Under the pieces are notes generated by a model. It searched no databases. It was not told the origin of the DNA and was given only the letters and a program-made list of their open reading frames with translations. Positions 33,055 through 43,091 of a DNA stretch of 49,209 nucleotides are shown in pieces. The stretch is from assembly GCA_944391435.1 (NCBI GenBank), contig CALXTP010000009.1:1-49209 (forward strand), given 5' to 3'. This DNA is from an uncultured Alphaproteobacteria bacterium. GTDB taxonomy: Bacteria; Pseudomonadota; Alphaproteobacteria; RF32; CAG-239. The position numbers and the translations under genes are program-made. The stretch's first letter is position 1, and each line of letters begins with the position of its first letter.

Positions 33055-36000
33055 AACGGAAATATTGAGAAACGAGTTATCCCGTTTAGCAACATTGCAG
33101 CAATCCGATGCAGCGAATCCTGAAAATTCCGTGTGGGTGGAAGCTTCTGCCGGAACAGGAAAGACTAAAGTCTTGTCTGACCGTGTTCTTCGCTTGTTAT
33201 TGGCAAAAGTCAATCCGTCTAAAATTTTGTGCCTTACCTATACCAAGGCAGCGGCCGTGGAAATGAATGAGCGAATCGCCAAAAGGCTGAGTTCGTGGGC
33301 CGTAGAGGATGATGACAGCCTCAAAAAAGAATTGTGCCTGTTACTCGGTAAGAAAATTGCCGATGGCGATGCCGATAAGATGTTGAGTTTTGCTCGTACT
33401 TTATTTGCCAACTTGCTGGATACGCCGGGCGGCATGAAAATTCAGACCATCCACAGTTTTTGCCAAGATATTTTAAAGCGTTTCCCTCTTGAAGCCGGGG
33501 TTTCTCCATATTTTGACGTTATGGATGACCGAAGCTCCAAAGAAATTTTGCAAGATATTAAAGTTGATTTGCTCAAATCTGCCGATGCAGACAGCAATCT
33601 TCCTTTGGCTCAGGCCATATCTTATCTTACCCGAACTGTCAGCGAATATAAATTTCCGGAAATTCTGAATATGATTACGGAAAATCGCAACCGGATTGAC
33701 CTTTTGTTGAAAAAACACGACAATAATATTACGGATATCATACATATATTGTATGGCAAGCTCGGACTGAACCTTGAGGATACGGAAGAAAGCATTAAGG
33801 CCGACTTTTTTGAACACATTGACCGCACCATATTTAAACAAGCAACAGAGGCCTTTTCTCACGGCGGCAAGGAAGATATAGATCGCGCCGAGACTTTTGC
33901 TTATATTTCATCCCATTGTTTCGGCATTGAAGGGTATCCTCTTTACAAAAACGTTTTTTTGACAGGTTCCGGTACGATAAGAAAACGCCTGGCTGGGAAA
34001 AATGTCATCCAAGCCATGCCTGAAATCCTTGTTTTTTTGAACGATGAGGCCAATCGCGTATTGAAAACCGAAAGATTATTGGCTTCTTTGAGGATTTTGC
34101 AAACAACGAAAGCTATACTTTATATTGCTCAAAATATCATCACAAAATATCGCGAATACAAAGAAACATACGCCACCCTAGATTATGAAGATTTGATAAT
34201 CATTACCAGGCAACTTCTGGAAAATTCATCCGTGGCAGACTGGGTTTTATTTAAACTGGATGGTGGAATTGACCATATTTTAATTGACGAGGCTCAAGAC
34301 ACTTCTCCCAATCAATGGGCTATCGTTAAGGCTATAACTCAGGAATTTTTTTCTGGAAACGGCAGACAGGAAAGCAATGCTTTGTCAAGAACGGTATTTG
34401 TTGTTGGCGACAGAAAACAATCCATCTACAGCTTTCAAGGGGCCGATCCTAATGAATTTGACAGGATGTATCGTTATTTTGCGCAAAAAAGCCGGGATTT
34501 TTGTAAAGTTCATCTTGATGTTTCGTTCCGTTCTACGCAGGCTATTATGGATTGCGTCAATACTCTTTTTAATATTGATACCGCCAAAAAAGGTGTTGTG
34601 CCCGACGGAGAATATATGAACCATCAACCTTTTCGGGTCGGTGACGGTGGGAAAGTTGAAATATGGCCTTTATTGATGCCAGAAGATGCTCCGCAAGATG
34701 ATTCTTACAACTGGCGGATTCCCATAAAAAGGGAACAGCGAATCTCCGTTTCAAATACTCTCGCCAGGCAAATTGCCATGAACATTAAAAAAATGGTTGA
34801 AAACAAAGATATCCTTGTATCAAAAAACAGGCCTGTCCAATATGGCGATTTTATGTTTTTGGTACAACAACGCAAAACGTTCGTTGAAGAATTTGTACGC
34901 GCATGTAAAGATATCGGTGTTAAAGTGGCCGGCGTCGACAAGTTAAAATTATTGGAACAAATTGCCGTACAGGATCTTATTTCTCTTGGTAAATTCCTGC
35001 TTCTACCGACTGATGATTTGTCGCTGGCTGAAGTATTAAAATCTCCGATTTTCGGCCTTGATGACGATGATTTGTTTGTTTTATGCCATCAGCGTTCAAG
35101 CTCCCTTTTTAACAGCATCTTAATGCATGAAGATTATGCCGAAACCGCGGAAAAATTGAAGAATTTGTTAAATCTTTCCGGCTTTTCCCGCCCCTTTGAA
35201 TTATTTAATACCATTTTTGTTAAACTTGATGGCAGAAAAAAATTTATCACCCGGATGGGAAACGAAGTAGAGGATGTTTTGGACGAATTTCTTAATCTGA
35301 CCTTAATTTTTGAACAAGACCATACACCTACGCTTGAGGCTTTTATCAACTGGATTTTACAGGACGAAGTGATTGTTCAAAAAGAAATGGAACAGGGCAG
35401 TAGTGATACGGTTAAAATTATGACCGTTCACGGTTCCAAGGGATTGCAAGCACCAATTGTTATTTTGGCCGATACGGTTAAAGTAAAAAACAAAGCCAAG
35501 ACCAGCGAATTTTTATGGGATGACGACGATTTATTTTATTTTCCACCAAATGCTTCCAGTTATGATGATGTATGTGCCCATCTTAAAGAGAAACGCCTGA
35601 ACGCTGATTTTGACGAATATCGCCGGTTATTGTATGTGGCGCTTACAAGAGCCGAAGACAGGCTTTATATTGCCGGTTTTTCCAAAACCAAAGAAGCAGA
35701 CGAACAATCGTGGTATAAACTGTTATCGGACAACATCTCTTCCAATGTTATACTTCCCGACGGCGATAGACATATTGTTTATGATATTCCGCAGACAGCC
35801 GAAGTTAAAGTTAGGGATGATGAATCCGGCATGCCTGCCGGTAAAATAGAGGATTATTCCTTTTTGATGACGCCTGCACCGGTAGAAACGCCACTGGCGA
35901 AACCGTATGCTCCGTCTAAAAATGAAGCGGATGAAATTGATATAACGGCGTCGCCTTTAACCGAACACGGCCAGTTTTATCGCCGTGGCACAGTTATTCA

Positions 36001-36430
36001 CCGACTGCTCCAATATGTGGGAACAATAGAGGCTGCTCTGCGCGAATCGGCTGCCTATATCTTTTTAAAAAAATATCTTCCTGATTTTTCCGCACATGAT
36101 ATATCCGATATTGTTGCCGAAGTTATGGAGTTATGCAAGAATTATCCAGATATTTTTTCTCCCGAATCGCAGGCGGAGGTTCCTATTATCGGCGAAATTG
36201 ATGGAAAAATCATGTCTGCCAAAATTGACCGTTTGATTGTTTTAGAAAATAAAGTTCTTATTGTAGACTATAAAACGAACAGGCCGGCCGCCCGGACAAC
36301 AGCAGACGTTCCGCCGGCTTATCTCAAGCAAATGAGCGATTATAAAAGGCTTATGCAACATATTTATCCTGAAAAGAAAATAGAAACTTACTTGTTGTGG
36401 ACTAATACTTGTAATATGATGAAAGTATAA
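33044..36430 (+). CDS. addA: AddA subunit of the AddAB helicase-nuclease
   Basis: 1128 residues, the usual size. UvrD-type helicase with Walker A ASAGTGKT at 34-41, motif II ILIDEAQDTS near 412, a motif III/IV region (VVGDRKQSIYSFQGAD), and the late motif TVHGSKGLQAPIV near 800. The C-terminal nuclease domain has KIDRLIV and VDYKTNR. It is the 3'-5' helicase and one of the two nucleases of the double-strand-break repair complex. Starts inside the end of addB. A trxA promoter follows 6 bases after its stop. Confidence 0.96.
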   Translation: MTNKTEILRNELSRLATLQQSDAANPENSVWVEASAGTGKTKVLSDRVLRLLLAKVNPSKILCLTYTKAAAVEMNERIAKRLSSWAVEDDDSLKKELCLLLGKKIADGDADKMLSFARTLFANLLDTPGGMKIQTIHSFCQDILKRFPLEAGVSPYFDVMDDRSSKEILQDIKVDLLKSADADSNLPLAQAISYLTRTVSEYKFPEILNMITENRNRIDLLLKKHDNNITDIIHILYGKLGLNLEDTEESIKADFFEHIDRTIFKQATEAFSHGGKEDIDRAETFAYISSHCFGIEGYPLYKNVFLTGSGTIRKRLAGKNVIQAMPEILVFLNDEANRVLKTERLLASLRILQTTKAILYIAQNIITKYREYKETYATLDYEDLIIITRQLLENSSVADWVLFKLDGGIDHILIDEAQDTSPNQWAIVKAITQEFFSGNGRQESNALSRTVFVVGDRKQSIYSFQGADPNEFDRMYRYFAQKSRDFCKVHLDVSFRSTQAIMDCVNTLFNIDTAKKGVVPDGEYMNHQPFRVGDGGKVEIWPLLMPEDAPQDDSYNWRIPIKREQRISVSNTLARQIAMNIKKMVENKDILVSKNRPVQYGDFMFLVQQRKTFVEEFVRACKDIGVKVAGVDKLKLLEQIAVQDLISLGKFLLLPTDDLSLAEVLKSPIFGLDDDDLFVLCHQRSSSLFNSILMHEDYAETAEKLKNLLNLSGFSRPFELFNTIFVKLDGRKKFITRMGNEVEDVLDEFLNLTLIFEQDHTPTLEAFINWILQDEVIVQKEMEQGSSDTVKIMTVHGSKGLQAPIVILADTVKVKNKAKTSEFLWDDDDLFYFPPNASSYDDVCAHLKEKRLNADFDEYRRLLYVALTRAEDRLYIAGFSKTKEADEQSWYKLLSDNISSNVILPDGDRHIVYDIPQTAEVKVRDDESGMPAGKIEDYSFLMTPAPVETPLAKPYAPSKNEADEIDITASPLTEHGQFYRRGTVIHRLLQYVGTIEAALRESAAYIFLKKYLPDFSAHDISDIVAEVMELCKNYPDIFSPESQAEVPIIGEIDGKIMSAKIDRLIVLENKVLIVDYKTNRPAARTTADVPPAYLKQMSDYKRLMQHIYPEKKIETYLLWTNTCNMMKV

Positions 36431-36435
36431 AAATT

Positions 36436-36464
36436 TTGACTTATGATAAGATAATCTTTAATAT
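36436..36464 (+). promoter_or_regulatory. Sigma70-type promoter for trxA
   Basis: TTGACT at 36436 is followed, after a 17-base spacer, by TAATAT at 36459. The match is strong, and the leader to the ATG at 36519 is about 50 bases. Confidence 0.75.
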
Positions 36465-36518
36465 TAAAAAAATTAACTTATATATACCGAAACATAATTT
36501 GAAAAGAAAGGGAAGACC

Positions 36519-36833
36519 ATGCTTGCTATTAACGACAGTCAGTTTGAAGATGAAGTTTTAAACGCTAAAGGGCTTGTTTTGGTAGATTTTTGGGCCGAAT
36601 GGTGCGGTCCATGCCGTCAGCTCGGCCCGATTTTAGAAGAAGTTTCTAAGGAGTTTGGCGATAAAGTGAAAATTTGCAAAATCAATGTTGACGAATCTCC
36701 GGCTATTGCCGCTAATTATGAAATCAGGAGTATTCCGACGCTGTTTTTATTTAAAGACGGCGAAAAGGTTGATGCCAAGGTCGGTTTTAATTCCCAAGCA
36801 ACTTTGGAAGGGTGGCTTAATACATATTTGTAA
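36519..36833 (+). CDS. trxA: Thioredoxin
   Basis: 104 residues with the redox site WCGPC at 28-32 and the cis-proline IPT near 72, the compact fold of thioredoxin 1. It reduces disulfides in the cytoplasm, using thioredoxin reductase. AAAGGGAAG precedes the ATG. It has its own promoter after addA and its own terminator, so it is separately expressed even though it adjoins the repair operon. Confidence 0.97.
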   Translation: MLAINDSQFEDEVLNAKGLVLVDFWAEWCGPCRQLGPILEEVSKEFGDKVKICKINVDESPAIAANYEIRSIPTLFLFKDGEKVDAKVGFNSQATLEGWLNTYL

Positions 36834-36854
36834 GACTATCTGCACAAAGTATTT

Positions 36855-36881
36855 AAAAAGTGAGGTTTTCCTCACTTTTTT
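36855..36881 (+). terminator. Intrinsic terminator after trxA
   Basis: The stem AAAAAGTGAGG / CCTCACTTTTT closes a TTTT loop and runs into six T. It follows trxA. The flanking A-run on the other strand makes it work in both directions in principle. Confidence 0.85.
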
Positions 36882-36912
36882 ATTAGTTAAATGTTTTATA
36901 TGTATAAAACCT

Positions 36913-36950
36913 AAAATAAAAGGAAGCTAATTTGCCTCCTTTTATTTTTT
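36913..36950 (-). terminator. Intrinsic terminator after the histidine kinase gene
   Basis: The stem AATAAAAGGAAGC / GCCTCCTTTTATT (one mismatch) has A-runs and T-runs on both sides, so it could work bidirectionally. It lies 50 bases after the kinase stop on the minus strand. Confidence 0.7.
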
Positions 36951-36999
36951 CCGTGCTTTTTAGTAACCACAGCGGAACACATATTTTCGTATGTGCGAG

Positions 37000-38361
37000 T
37001 TATAAGGGAATCGAAATGAGTACCCTCAAGCCTCCTAATTCGCTATCGGTTAATTCTATTTTGCCGCCATGGGACGTAATGATATCGCGTGCAATAGATA
37101 ATCCCAGCCCGACTCCGCCGGTTTCTTTATTACGGGATTCATCCAGCCGGTAAAAAGCTTTAAATACTTCTTCCCTCTTGTCCGGCGGAATTCCCGGCCC
37201 GTCATCGTCCACGGTTATTTCCAATTTTTTGTTATTGCTCTCCAAAGCAACAGCTATGTTTTTTCCATAGTTAAAAGCATTGGCGATGATGTTGGTTATG
37301 GCACGTTTCAGGGCCTGTTCACGCCCCTGTATCGCGCTTACCTGATCATTGGTGGAATACCTTATCATAGCTTTGGTGTTACGGAATTTATTTATGATAC
37401 TCAAAATCAGCTCATTCATATCTATAAATGTATTCTTTTCTCCGCCTTCGCCCGACACAAACGCCAAATACCCATCCAGCATTTTTTCCATTTCACTGAT
37501 ATCATCAATAAATTCTTTATTTTCCGGATTATCCGGCAACATGGCGAGCTGGAGTTTCATTCTGGTCAGCGGAGTTCTCAAATCATGCGAAACACCTGCA
37601 AGCATCTGGGTCCGTTCCGAAATTTGTTTTTGAATACGTTCTTTCATTTTGATAAAGGCTAAACCGGCTTTACGAACTTCCGAAGATCCATACGGCTTAA
37701 ACGGCGTATTGATACCTTTACCAAAATCTTCTGCAACCTGAGCCAATGTGGCGATTGAACGAACCTGAATGCGAAGAAACAGTGTCGCAACGAGAAACAG
37801 CAACAATGAAGTTCCTATCATCCATGCCACAAAACCAAAAATAGATGTGCTGAAAATATTTTTGGTTGACGCCGTGAACCTATAAAGCCCTTTTGGCGTT
37901 TCTACCAAGATAATGACATCATCCCTGCCGTTTGCCAAATATACGGAAGTAATGGCATTCGGGAAACCTTCGTGCAAAGATTTTTCCAGAAAACCGGTTA
38001 CAATCTTATATTCTTTGCCGTAGTGCGTATTTGCCTTGACTGCCAACTGTTCATCCCCGGTAATCAGTTCTACTTTAATACCATAATTTTTATTATATAT
38101 TTTTTGAATTTCTGCCAGCCTCTCCGGCGTTTCCATCGTCATCTCTATTGCCGTTGCGACATTATTTGCCAGATTGTTTGACAATCTGCGCCCGACCTTT
38201 TCCCAGTTTCCGTTAAAAAATGCTATGACCGATACAACCTGAACCAATATCAAGGGAATAAAAATCATCAGCATTGTTCTAAAAAATAAAGTATTCGGGA
38301 AGATTTTAAGTTTTATGTACTGCAACCCCCTGTCTATCTTTTCCGGGAATTTTATATGCAT
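37000..38361 (-). CDS. EnvZ-type sensor histidine kinase
   Basis: 453 residues from the ATG at 38361, six bases after AGGAG; a GTG three bases upstream is the alternative. Two transmembrane helices (about 27-48 and 173-195) bracket a periplasmic sensor loop. A HAMP linker and then HisKA follow (His about 259 in SHDLRTPL), and the ATPase has N-box NIIANAFNYG, DDGPGIPP and GGVGLGLSIA. It phosphorylates the OmpR-type regulator encoded just upstream (start 11 bases after the regulator stop). The signal is unknown. A link to envelope or osmotic stress is inferred from the EnvZ/OmpR likeness. Confidence 0.93.
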   Translation of the reverse strand: MHIKFPEKIDRGLQYIKLKIFPNTLFFRTMLMIFIPLILVQVVSVIAFFNGNWEKVGRRLSNNLANNVATAIEMTMETPERLAEIQKIYNKNYGIKVELITGDEQLAVKANTHYGKEYKIVTGFLEKSLHEGFPNAITSVYLANGRDDVIILVETPKGLYRFTASTKNIFSTSIFGFVAWMIGTSLLLFLVATLFLRIQVRSIATLAQVAEDFGKGINTPFKPYGSSEVRKAGLAFIKMKERIQKQISERTQMLAGVSHDLRTPLTRMKLQLAMLPDNPENKEFIDDISEMEKMLDGYLAFVSGEGGEKNTFIDMNELILSIINKFRNTKAMIRYSTNDQVSAIQGREQALKRAITNIIANAFNYGKNIAVALESNNKKLEITVDDDGPGIPPDKREEVFKAFYRLDESRNKETGGVGLGLSIARDIITSHGGKIELTDSELGGLRVLISIPL

Positions 38362-38372
38362 CACGCTCTCCT

Positions 38373-39062
38373 TTATTCTGAAATTAACATATATCCTTTA
38401 CCGCGCACCGTTTGCAGATAACGCGGATTTTTTGTATCTACTTCTATTTTCTTTCTTAATCTGGTAATTTGGACATCAACAGTCCTTAAATTACCTTCCA
38501 CGCCCAATATTTCAGCTAATTCCTCTCTGGTATGTACTTCTCCCGTTTTCTTGCCCAAAACGTTCAGCAAAGTCCTTTCTACCGGAGTCATATGAATAAT
38601 TTTGTTATCGCCATCTTTCAATTCTCCGGTTTCCATATCATAAGTTATATGTTGGAATATTAATTTGGACTGTGCTTCATTTATTGCCAAGGTCCTTTTC
38701 AATATATTATTTATGCGCAAAACCAGCTCTTTAGGTTCAAACGGTTTGGATATATAATCGTCAGCTCCTGTTTCTAAGCCGGCAATTCTATCAGCCGTTT
38801 CACCCATTGCCGTCAATAACACAACCGGTGTATTATTTCCGTCCGACCTTATTTTTTGCAAAAATTCTATACCTGTTACCTTGGGCATCATAATATCGGC
38901 CACAATGATGTCAAATTGGTAGATATTTAAAAAGGTTTCGGCTTCTGCCGCATCTTTTGCCGCAGAAACCAAAAAACCCTGCTCTCTTAAATATCTTTGC
39001 AAAAGACTGCGCAGACGCGTATCATCATCAACTGCCAAAATATGTTTTTTAACGTCCGGCAT
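38373..39062 (-). CDS. OmpR-family response regulator
   Basis: 229 residues. The receiver has the acidic DDD triad at 12-14, the phosphorylated Asp at 56 (ADIMMPK) and the conserved Lys near 106 (SKPFEP). The C-terminus is a winged-helix OmpR/PhoB DNA-binding domain (about 130-225), with the LRTVDVQITRLRKKIE recognition region. Adjacent to its cognate kinase and just downstream of pgsA. Targets are not visible here. Confidence 0.94.
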   Translation of the reverse strand: MPDVKKHILAVDDDTRLRSLLQRYLREQGFLVSAAKDAAEAETFLNIYQFDIIVADIMMPKVTGIEFLQKIRSDGNNTPVVLLTAMGETADRIAGLETGADDYISKPFEPKELVLRINNILKRTLAINEAQSKLIFQHITYDMETGELKDGDNKIIHMTPVERTLLNVLGKKTGEVHTREELAEILGVEGNLRTVDVQITRLRKKIEVDTKNPRYLQTVRGKGYMLISE

Positions 39063-39070
39063 TTTATTCC

Positions 39071-39742
39071 TTATTTTTTCTTCGGTTTTGCTTTATTCAC
39101 CTTTTTTGAAACTTTTGCTGCCGGTTTTGACGGTATTTTCTCTTTTGCAACTGTTTCTTTTGTCGGCGATTTATTTTCCTTTTTTATTGCTTTTTCTTCG
39201 TTTTTTATGTAAGCAAGACTTTTTTCAAAATATTGATATCCCGTCCAAAAAGTCAGGCCTCCGGCTATCCACAGCAAAACTTCGCCAATGCCGCCCCATA
39301 TCCACCAGCCTCTGAAAAACAGCATGGATAGAGCCGTCATTTGAAAACCGGTTTTCCATTTTGCCAATCGTGTTACGGGCAATCCGACGTTTACTTCCCG
39401 CAAGAATTCACGTAACCCGGAGACAAGCAATTCGCGGCACAGAATGATGAATACCGGAATTATGCTTATTTTTTCATGTATCATACCAGGTTTGGCCAAC
39501 ATTACGACAAGAGCCGTGGCAACTAATAATTTGTCGGCAATCGGATCTAACAGCCGGCCGAAAGAAGATACCTGCCCGCGTGCCCGCGCCAGCTTGCCGT
39601 CATAATAGTCCGTAACAGATGCCGCAATAAATAAAATTCCGGCGAAATAATTAAAGTAATGGCCTTTAAAAAATACAGACAAGAAAATCAGCGGAATAAC
39701 CGCTATTCTTGAAATCGTAAGCAAATTCGGCAAATTATACAC
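39071..39742 (-). CDS. pgsA: CDP-diacylglycerol-glycerol-3-phosphate 3-phosphatidyltransferase
   Basis: 223 residues, GTG start with GGAAAGGA upstream. The CDP-alcohol motif D-G-x2-A-R-x8-G-x3-D-x3-D is present (DGKLARARG... GRLLDPIAD, about residues 48-70). Four to five membrane helices. It makes phosphatidylglycerophosphate, the first committed step to phosphatidylglycerol and cardiolipin. The C-terminal ~45 residues are a Lys/Ala/Pro-rich tail ending in KPKKK, an extension beyond the usual length that probably binds membrane phosphate or nucleic acid (inference). Confidence 0.94.
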   Translation of the reverse strand: MYNLPNLLTISRIAVIPLIFLSVFFKGHYFNYFAGILFIAASVTDYYDGKLARARGQVSSFGRLLDPIADKLLVATALVVMLAKPGMIHEKISIIPVFIILCRELLVSGLREFLREVNVGLPVTRLAKWKTGFQMTALSMLFFRGWWIWGGIGEVLLWIAGGLTFWTGYQYFEKSLAYIKNEEKAIKKENKSPTKETVAKEKIPSKPAAKVSKKVNKAKPKKK

Positions 39743-39806
39743 GATTTTATCCTTTCCAATAATTTTACGTTCAAAAAGCTTTCTGTTTGTATAATAATCT
39801 TTTTTT

Positions 39807-41612
39807 TTATTTATGGAAGTAATTATATATGTTTTCAGCCGTTTTTTTATTTATTCCGGCAACCTTAGATATATCGTCAACCGATGCATCTTTGATGGAA
39901 TCAACCGAACCGAAGTGATTCAATAAATCGCGTTTTCTCCTGGAGCCAACTCCTTCTATGTCATCCAGGCTTGACTTGGTCATAGATTTGGCCCGGCGCT
40001 TGCGATGCGTTCCAATGGCAAAGCGGTGCGCTTCATCCCTCAAAGTTTGCAAATAAAAGGCTATGGCCGAGCGATACGGAAGCGCAAAACTCTCTTTGCC
40101 CACCTGGTGATAAAATTCTTTTCCGGCGTTGCGGTCAACGCCCTTGGATATGGCGATAACCGCTATGCCACTTAAATCATATCCCTCCAGACTTTCATAT
40201 ACGGCGTGTAACTGCCCCAGCCCACCGTCCAAGAGAATCACATCCGGCTTATTCTCCGGCGCCATTCTTTCAAACCGCCTTTTCAATACCTCTTTCATCA
40301 TGGCAAAATCATCATTGGTTATTTCCGGATTTTTTATGTTGAATTTTCGGTACGCTTTTTTATCAAACCCTTCCGGCGTTGCCACAACCATTGCCCCAAC
40401 GGCATATGACCCCTGATTATGAGAGTTATCATAAATTTCTATACGTTTCGGAATATCCGGCAGTCCGAAATATTTTTTCATTTCTTCCAAATTAGCTTTT
40501 ATACTCCGGCTTTCAGACAGACGCCGCTCCAAAGCTGCAACAGCATTCTTTTTTGCATTTTCAATCAGTTTATATTTATCGCCTTTGCTGAAGGTTTTTA
40601 TTTTAGCACCCAATGCATCTTCCAATAAATCCGCATTTTCAAGACTTTCGGATATAAAAATTTCTTTTGGCGCCGCGTGGTTGGTATAAAAGGTACTCAA
40701 AAAAGCTTCTAAAACCTCTGCGGACGAGGCATCTTCCTTTCTTCTTACAAAATAGGGGGCATTGCCGCAATTTTGCCCGCCGCGGATAAAAAATATTTCA
40801 ATACAATATATTTCATCTTTTAGTGCAATGCCGACGATATCAACAGATTTCAGCCCGGAATATTCTAAGTTGGCATGTGTCTGAATGCCTGTCAATGCCT
40901 TTATCCTATCCCGCAAAATAATGGCTTGTTCAAAGTTTTGCTCATCACTGGCTTTTTGCATTTTCCTGGATAATTTTTCCTGGATGGAAGTATTTTTTCC
41001 CTCTAAAAAAGATACTACATCTTTTACAAGTTGCGCATAATCTTCTTTGCTGATTTTGCCGACGCACGGACCACTGCATCTTTTTATCTGATACAACAGG
41101 CAGGGACGATCCCGATTATGAAAAGCATTGTCACGGCAACTGCGCAGCATAAACACTTTTTGGATAATATCCAACACTTCTTTTACGGCAGTTGCGCTTG
41201 CATACGGGCCAAAATAACGGCAATTATTTTTGCGTACACCTCTGAATTTTCGTAGTGCGGGGAAATCTTCGTGCATATTTAACATTAAATGCGGATAGGA
41301 TTTATCATCCTTTAACAGTATGTTATATTTCGGATGCAATTTTTTTATCAGTTCATTTTCTACAATCAGCGCCCGATTTTCATTTTCTACAATTATAAAT
41401 TCCATTTTTCTGACTTCGGCCACCATTCTTTGTAACCTGGTTGTCAGCTGGTCAATGCGCGTATATGCAACTATTCTTTTTTTGATATTTTTTGCTTTTC
41501 CCACATACAAAACTTCGTCATTTTCATTTATCATCCTGTACACGCCCGGTGCTTCCGGCGCAACTTTTACGTTTTGACGAAGAACTTTAAGTCCCTGTTT
41601 TATATCAAACAT
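39807..41612 (-). CDS. uvrC: Excinuclease ABC subunit C
   Basis: 601 residues. The N-terminal GIY-YIG nuclease (APGVYRMIN... LYVGKAK, about 17-45) is followed by the UVR motif, the RNase H-like domain (IEIYDNSHNQG) and the C-terminal helix-hairpin-helix pair (IEGVGSRRKRDLLNHFGS, VAGINKKTAENIY). UvrC makes both incisions in nucleotide excision repair with UvrAB. The order uvrC-pgsA is a well-known conserved pair in proteobacteria; here they are separated by 64 bases. Confidence 0.96.
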   Translation of the reverse strand: MFDIKQGLKVLRQNVKVAPEAPGVYRMINENDEVLYVGKAKNIKKRIVAYTRIDQLTTRLQRMVAEVRKMEFIIVENENRALIVENELIKKLHPKYNILLKDDKSYPHLMLNMHEDFPALRKFRGVRKNNCRYFGPYASATAVKEVLDIIQKVFMLRSCRDNAFHNRDRPCLLYQIKRCSGPCVGKISKEDYAQLVKDVVSFLEGKNTSIQEKLSRKMQKASDEQNFEQAIILRDRIKALTGIQTHANLEYSGLKSVDIVGIALKDEIYCIEIFFIRGGQNCGNAPYFVRRKEDASSAEVLEAFLSTFYTNHAAPKEIFISESLENADLLEDALGAKIKTFSKGDKYKLIENAKKNAVAALERRLSESRSIKANLEEMKKYFGLPDIPKRIEIYDNSHNQGSYAVGAMVVATPEGFDKKAYRKFNIKNPEITNDDFAMMKEVLKRRFERMAPENKPDVILLDGGLGQLHAVYESLEGYDLSGIAVIAISKGVDRNAGKEFYHQVGKESFALPYRSAIAFYLQTLRDEAHRFAIGTHRKRRAKSMTKSSLDDIEGVGSRRKRDLLNHFGSVDSIKDASVDDISKVAGINKKTAENIYNYFHK

Positions 41613-43091
41613 TTAATCAACATACTCCCATTTCTGCCCGTTATATCGGCAATCATGCTTTTGATAGCGTTCTTTTAAAATAAAGATATCTCCCAACCCG
41701 CTGTATTTATAATAAGTATCCAACAAATACGGATCTATGCGATGAGCCGTTTTTTTTATTCCGCGTTGCTCCCAATAGGTATCCCAATATATTCCTCCGG
41801 CAACGATTTTTGGCATTTTTGCCATAATGAGTTTATTCAGGTCATCCCGTTTTGCTATTCCGTATTTTTCACCCAATACATCTATCTGCCCCAACAAAAC
41901 CCAATAGTAGCCGGCATCTTTTCCCCTTAAATTGGATACGGCATAATATCCGTTAATGGCCGTATCGCAGGGCGTTAAATTGTTGAAAGCATATTCATGG
42001 CCGCTTGGCGAGTAAAATTTCGGCTTTTCTTTTAAATAAGTTTCTTTGTAATTGTATGCAACGGCAAATATCAAATATATGCCCGCAAGAACTAATGATG
42101 ATTTACCTATTCTCGGAAATTTATCCAAAAACATTGCCGTCAGCATTATACCCAATATGAGCCAAAAGATGCTGTAATGAAGGAATGCCGAAAAATAAAA
42201 CATCCGTAACACTGTTTCTTCCACAAAAAGCAGGCTCAGCAATCTTTCAAGCATATTTCCTTTTATCAGAAAATATACCGATGCAATCCCTCCCAAAGGG
42301 ATAAATAAATAAAATTCAAAATATTCGCGAGGAGGGAAAGTAATGCGATTTCGTGCAAATATTTCAGGAATATGCATGTTAAAAGGAAAGTTAGCCCGCC
42401 AATACAATAACAGTGTATCATTATAGTATAAATACGCTGCATATAACGCTGCCAATAAAACAGGGAGCAGACAAGCCCACAAAAAATCTCTCCATTTTAT
42501 TTTTTTTACAATCAGGCTGTAAAACATAAAAATTGCAGGAATAACCAAACTGAGCAAAACTTTTTGGGTGAACATAAAAGCACAGAAAAAATTTAAATAC
42601 GATGTTACAAGCATCCATACTTTTTGTTTTTCCAAATAGCAAAAAAACAGCCATAAGCCGGCAAAAAAACATACATACATAAATGTGTCCGGACGATAAT
42701 TCAGCGCCCAAAGTACAGAAAAGGAAGAAACTATGCACGCCATCATTAATAATGACGCGATACGGCCGTTTTGGTTAAGAAGCATCAGCCTGTACTGGAA
42801 ATAAGCCATTATCCCGACAGCCAGTACACTTATGATATTGCATACAAAAAAAATCTCAATATGGTCAATCATCAAAGCTACAAACGGCGCCGACAAATAC
42901 CACAACAAAGGATTATGATGTTGAAAAAAATCTTTGTAGGGCTGATATCCCTGCCAGATAAGCCAACTGCTGTGCAAATGCTCCACATTGTCGCCGTTGG
43001 CCTTAACGATAATGCCATAAACATAGCAACTCCACAAAACAACTACAGCAATGTATCCCCATAATACTTTTCGCAAAATATCAGCTTTCAT
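41613..43091 (-). CDS. GT-C-type membrane glycosyltransferase-like protein (copy 2)
   Basis: 492 residues with about ten hydrophobic helices. The first periplasmic loop carries GDNVEHLHSSWL, DFFQHHNPLLWYL and a later EEtV, the acidic loop motif seen in GT-C enzymes such as PMT/ArnT that use a polyprenyl-phosphate sugar. The C-terminal soluble part has a cluster of aromatic residues. It is a clear paralogue of the upstream gene, with matching motifs, and overlaps it by 11 bases. It probably adds a sugar to lipopolysaccharide, another surface polymer or proteins; the acceptor is unknown. Confidence 0.65.
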   Translation of the reverse strand: MKADILRKVLWGYIAVVVLWSCYVYGIIVKANGDNVEHLHSSWLIWQGYQPYKDFFQHHNPLLWYLSAPFVALMIDHIEIFFVCNIISVLAVGIMAYFQYRLMLLNQNGRIASLLMMACIVSSFSVLWALNYRPDTFMYVCFFAGLWLFFCYLEKQKVWMLVTSYLNFFCAFMFTQKVLLSLVIPAIFMFYSLIVKKIKWRDFLWACLLPVLLAALYAAYLYYNDTLLLYWRANFPFNMHIPEIFARNRITFPPREYFEFYLFIPLGGIASVYFLIKGNMLERLLSLLFVEETVLRMFYFSAFLHYSIFWLILGIMLTAMFLDKFPRIGKSSLVLAGIYLIFAVAYNYKETYLKEKPKFYSPSGHEYAFNNLTPCDTAINGYYAVSNLRGKDAGYYWVLLGQIDVLGEKYGIAKRDDLNKLIMAKMPKIVAGGIYWDTYWEQRGIKKTAHRIDPYLLDTYYKYSGLGDIFILKERYQKHDCRYNGQKWEYVD

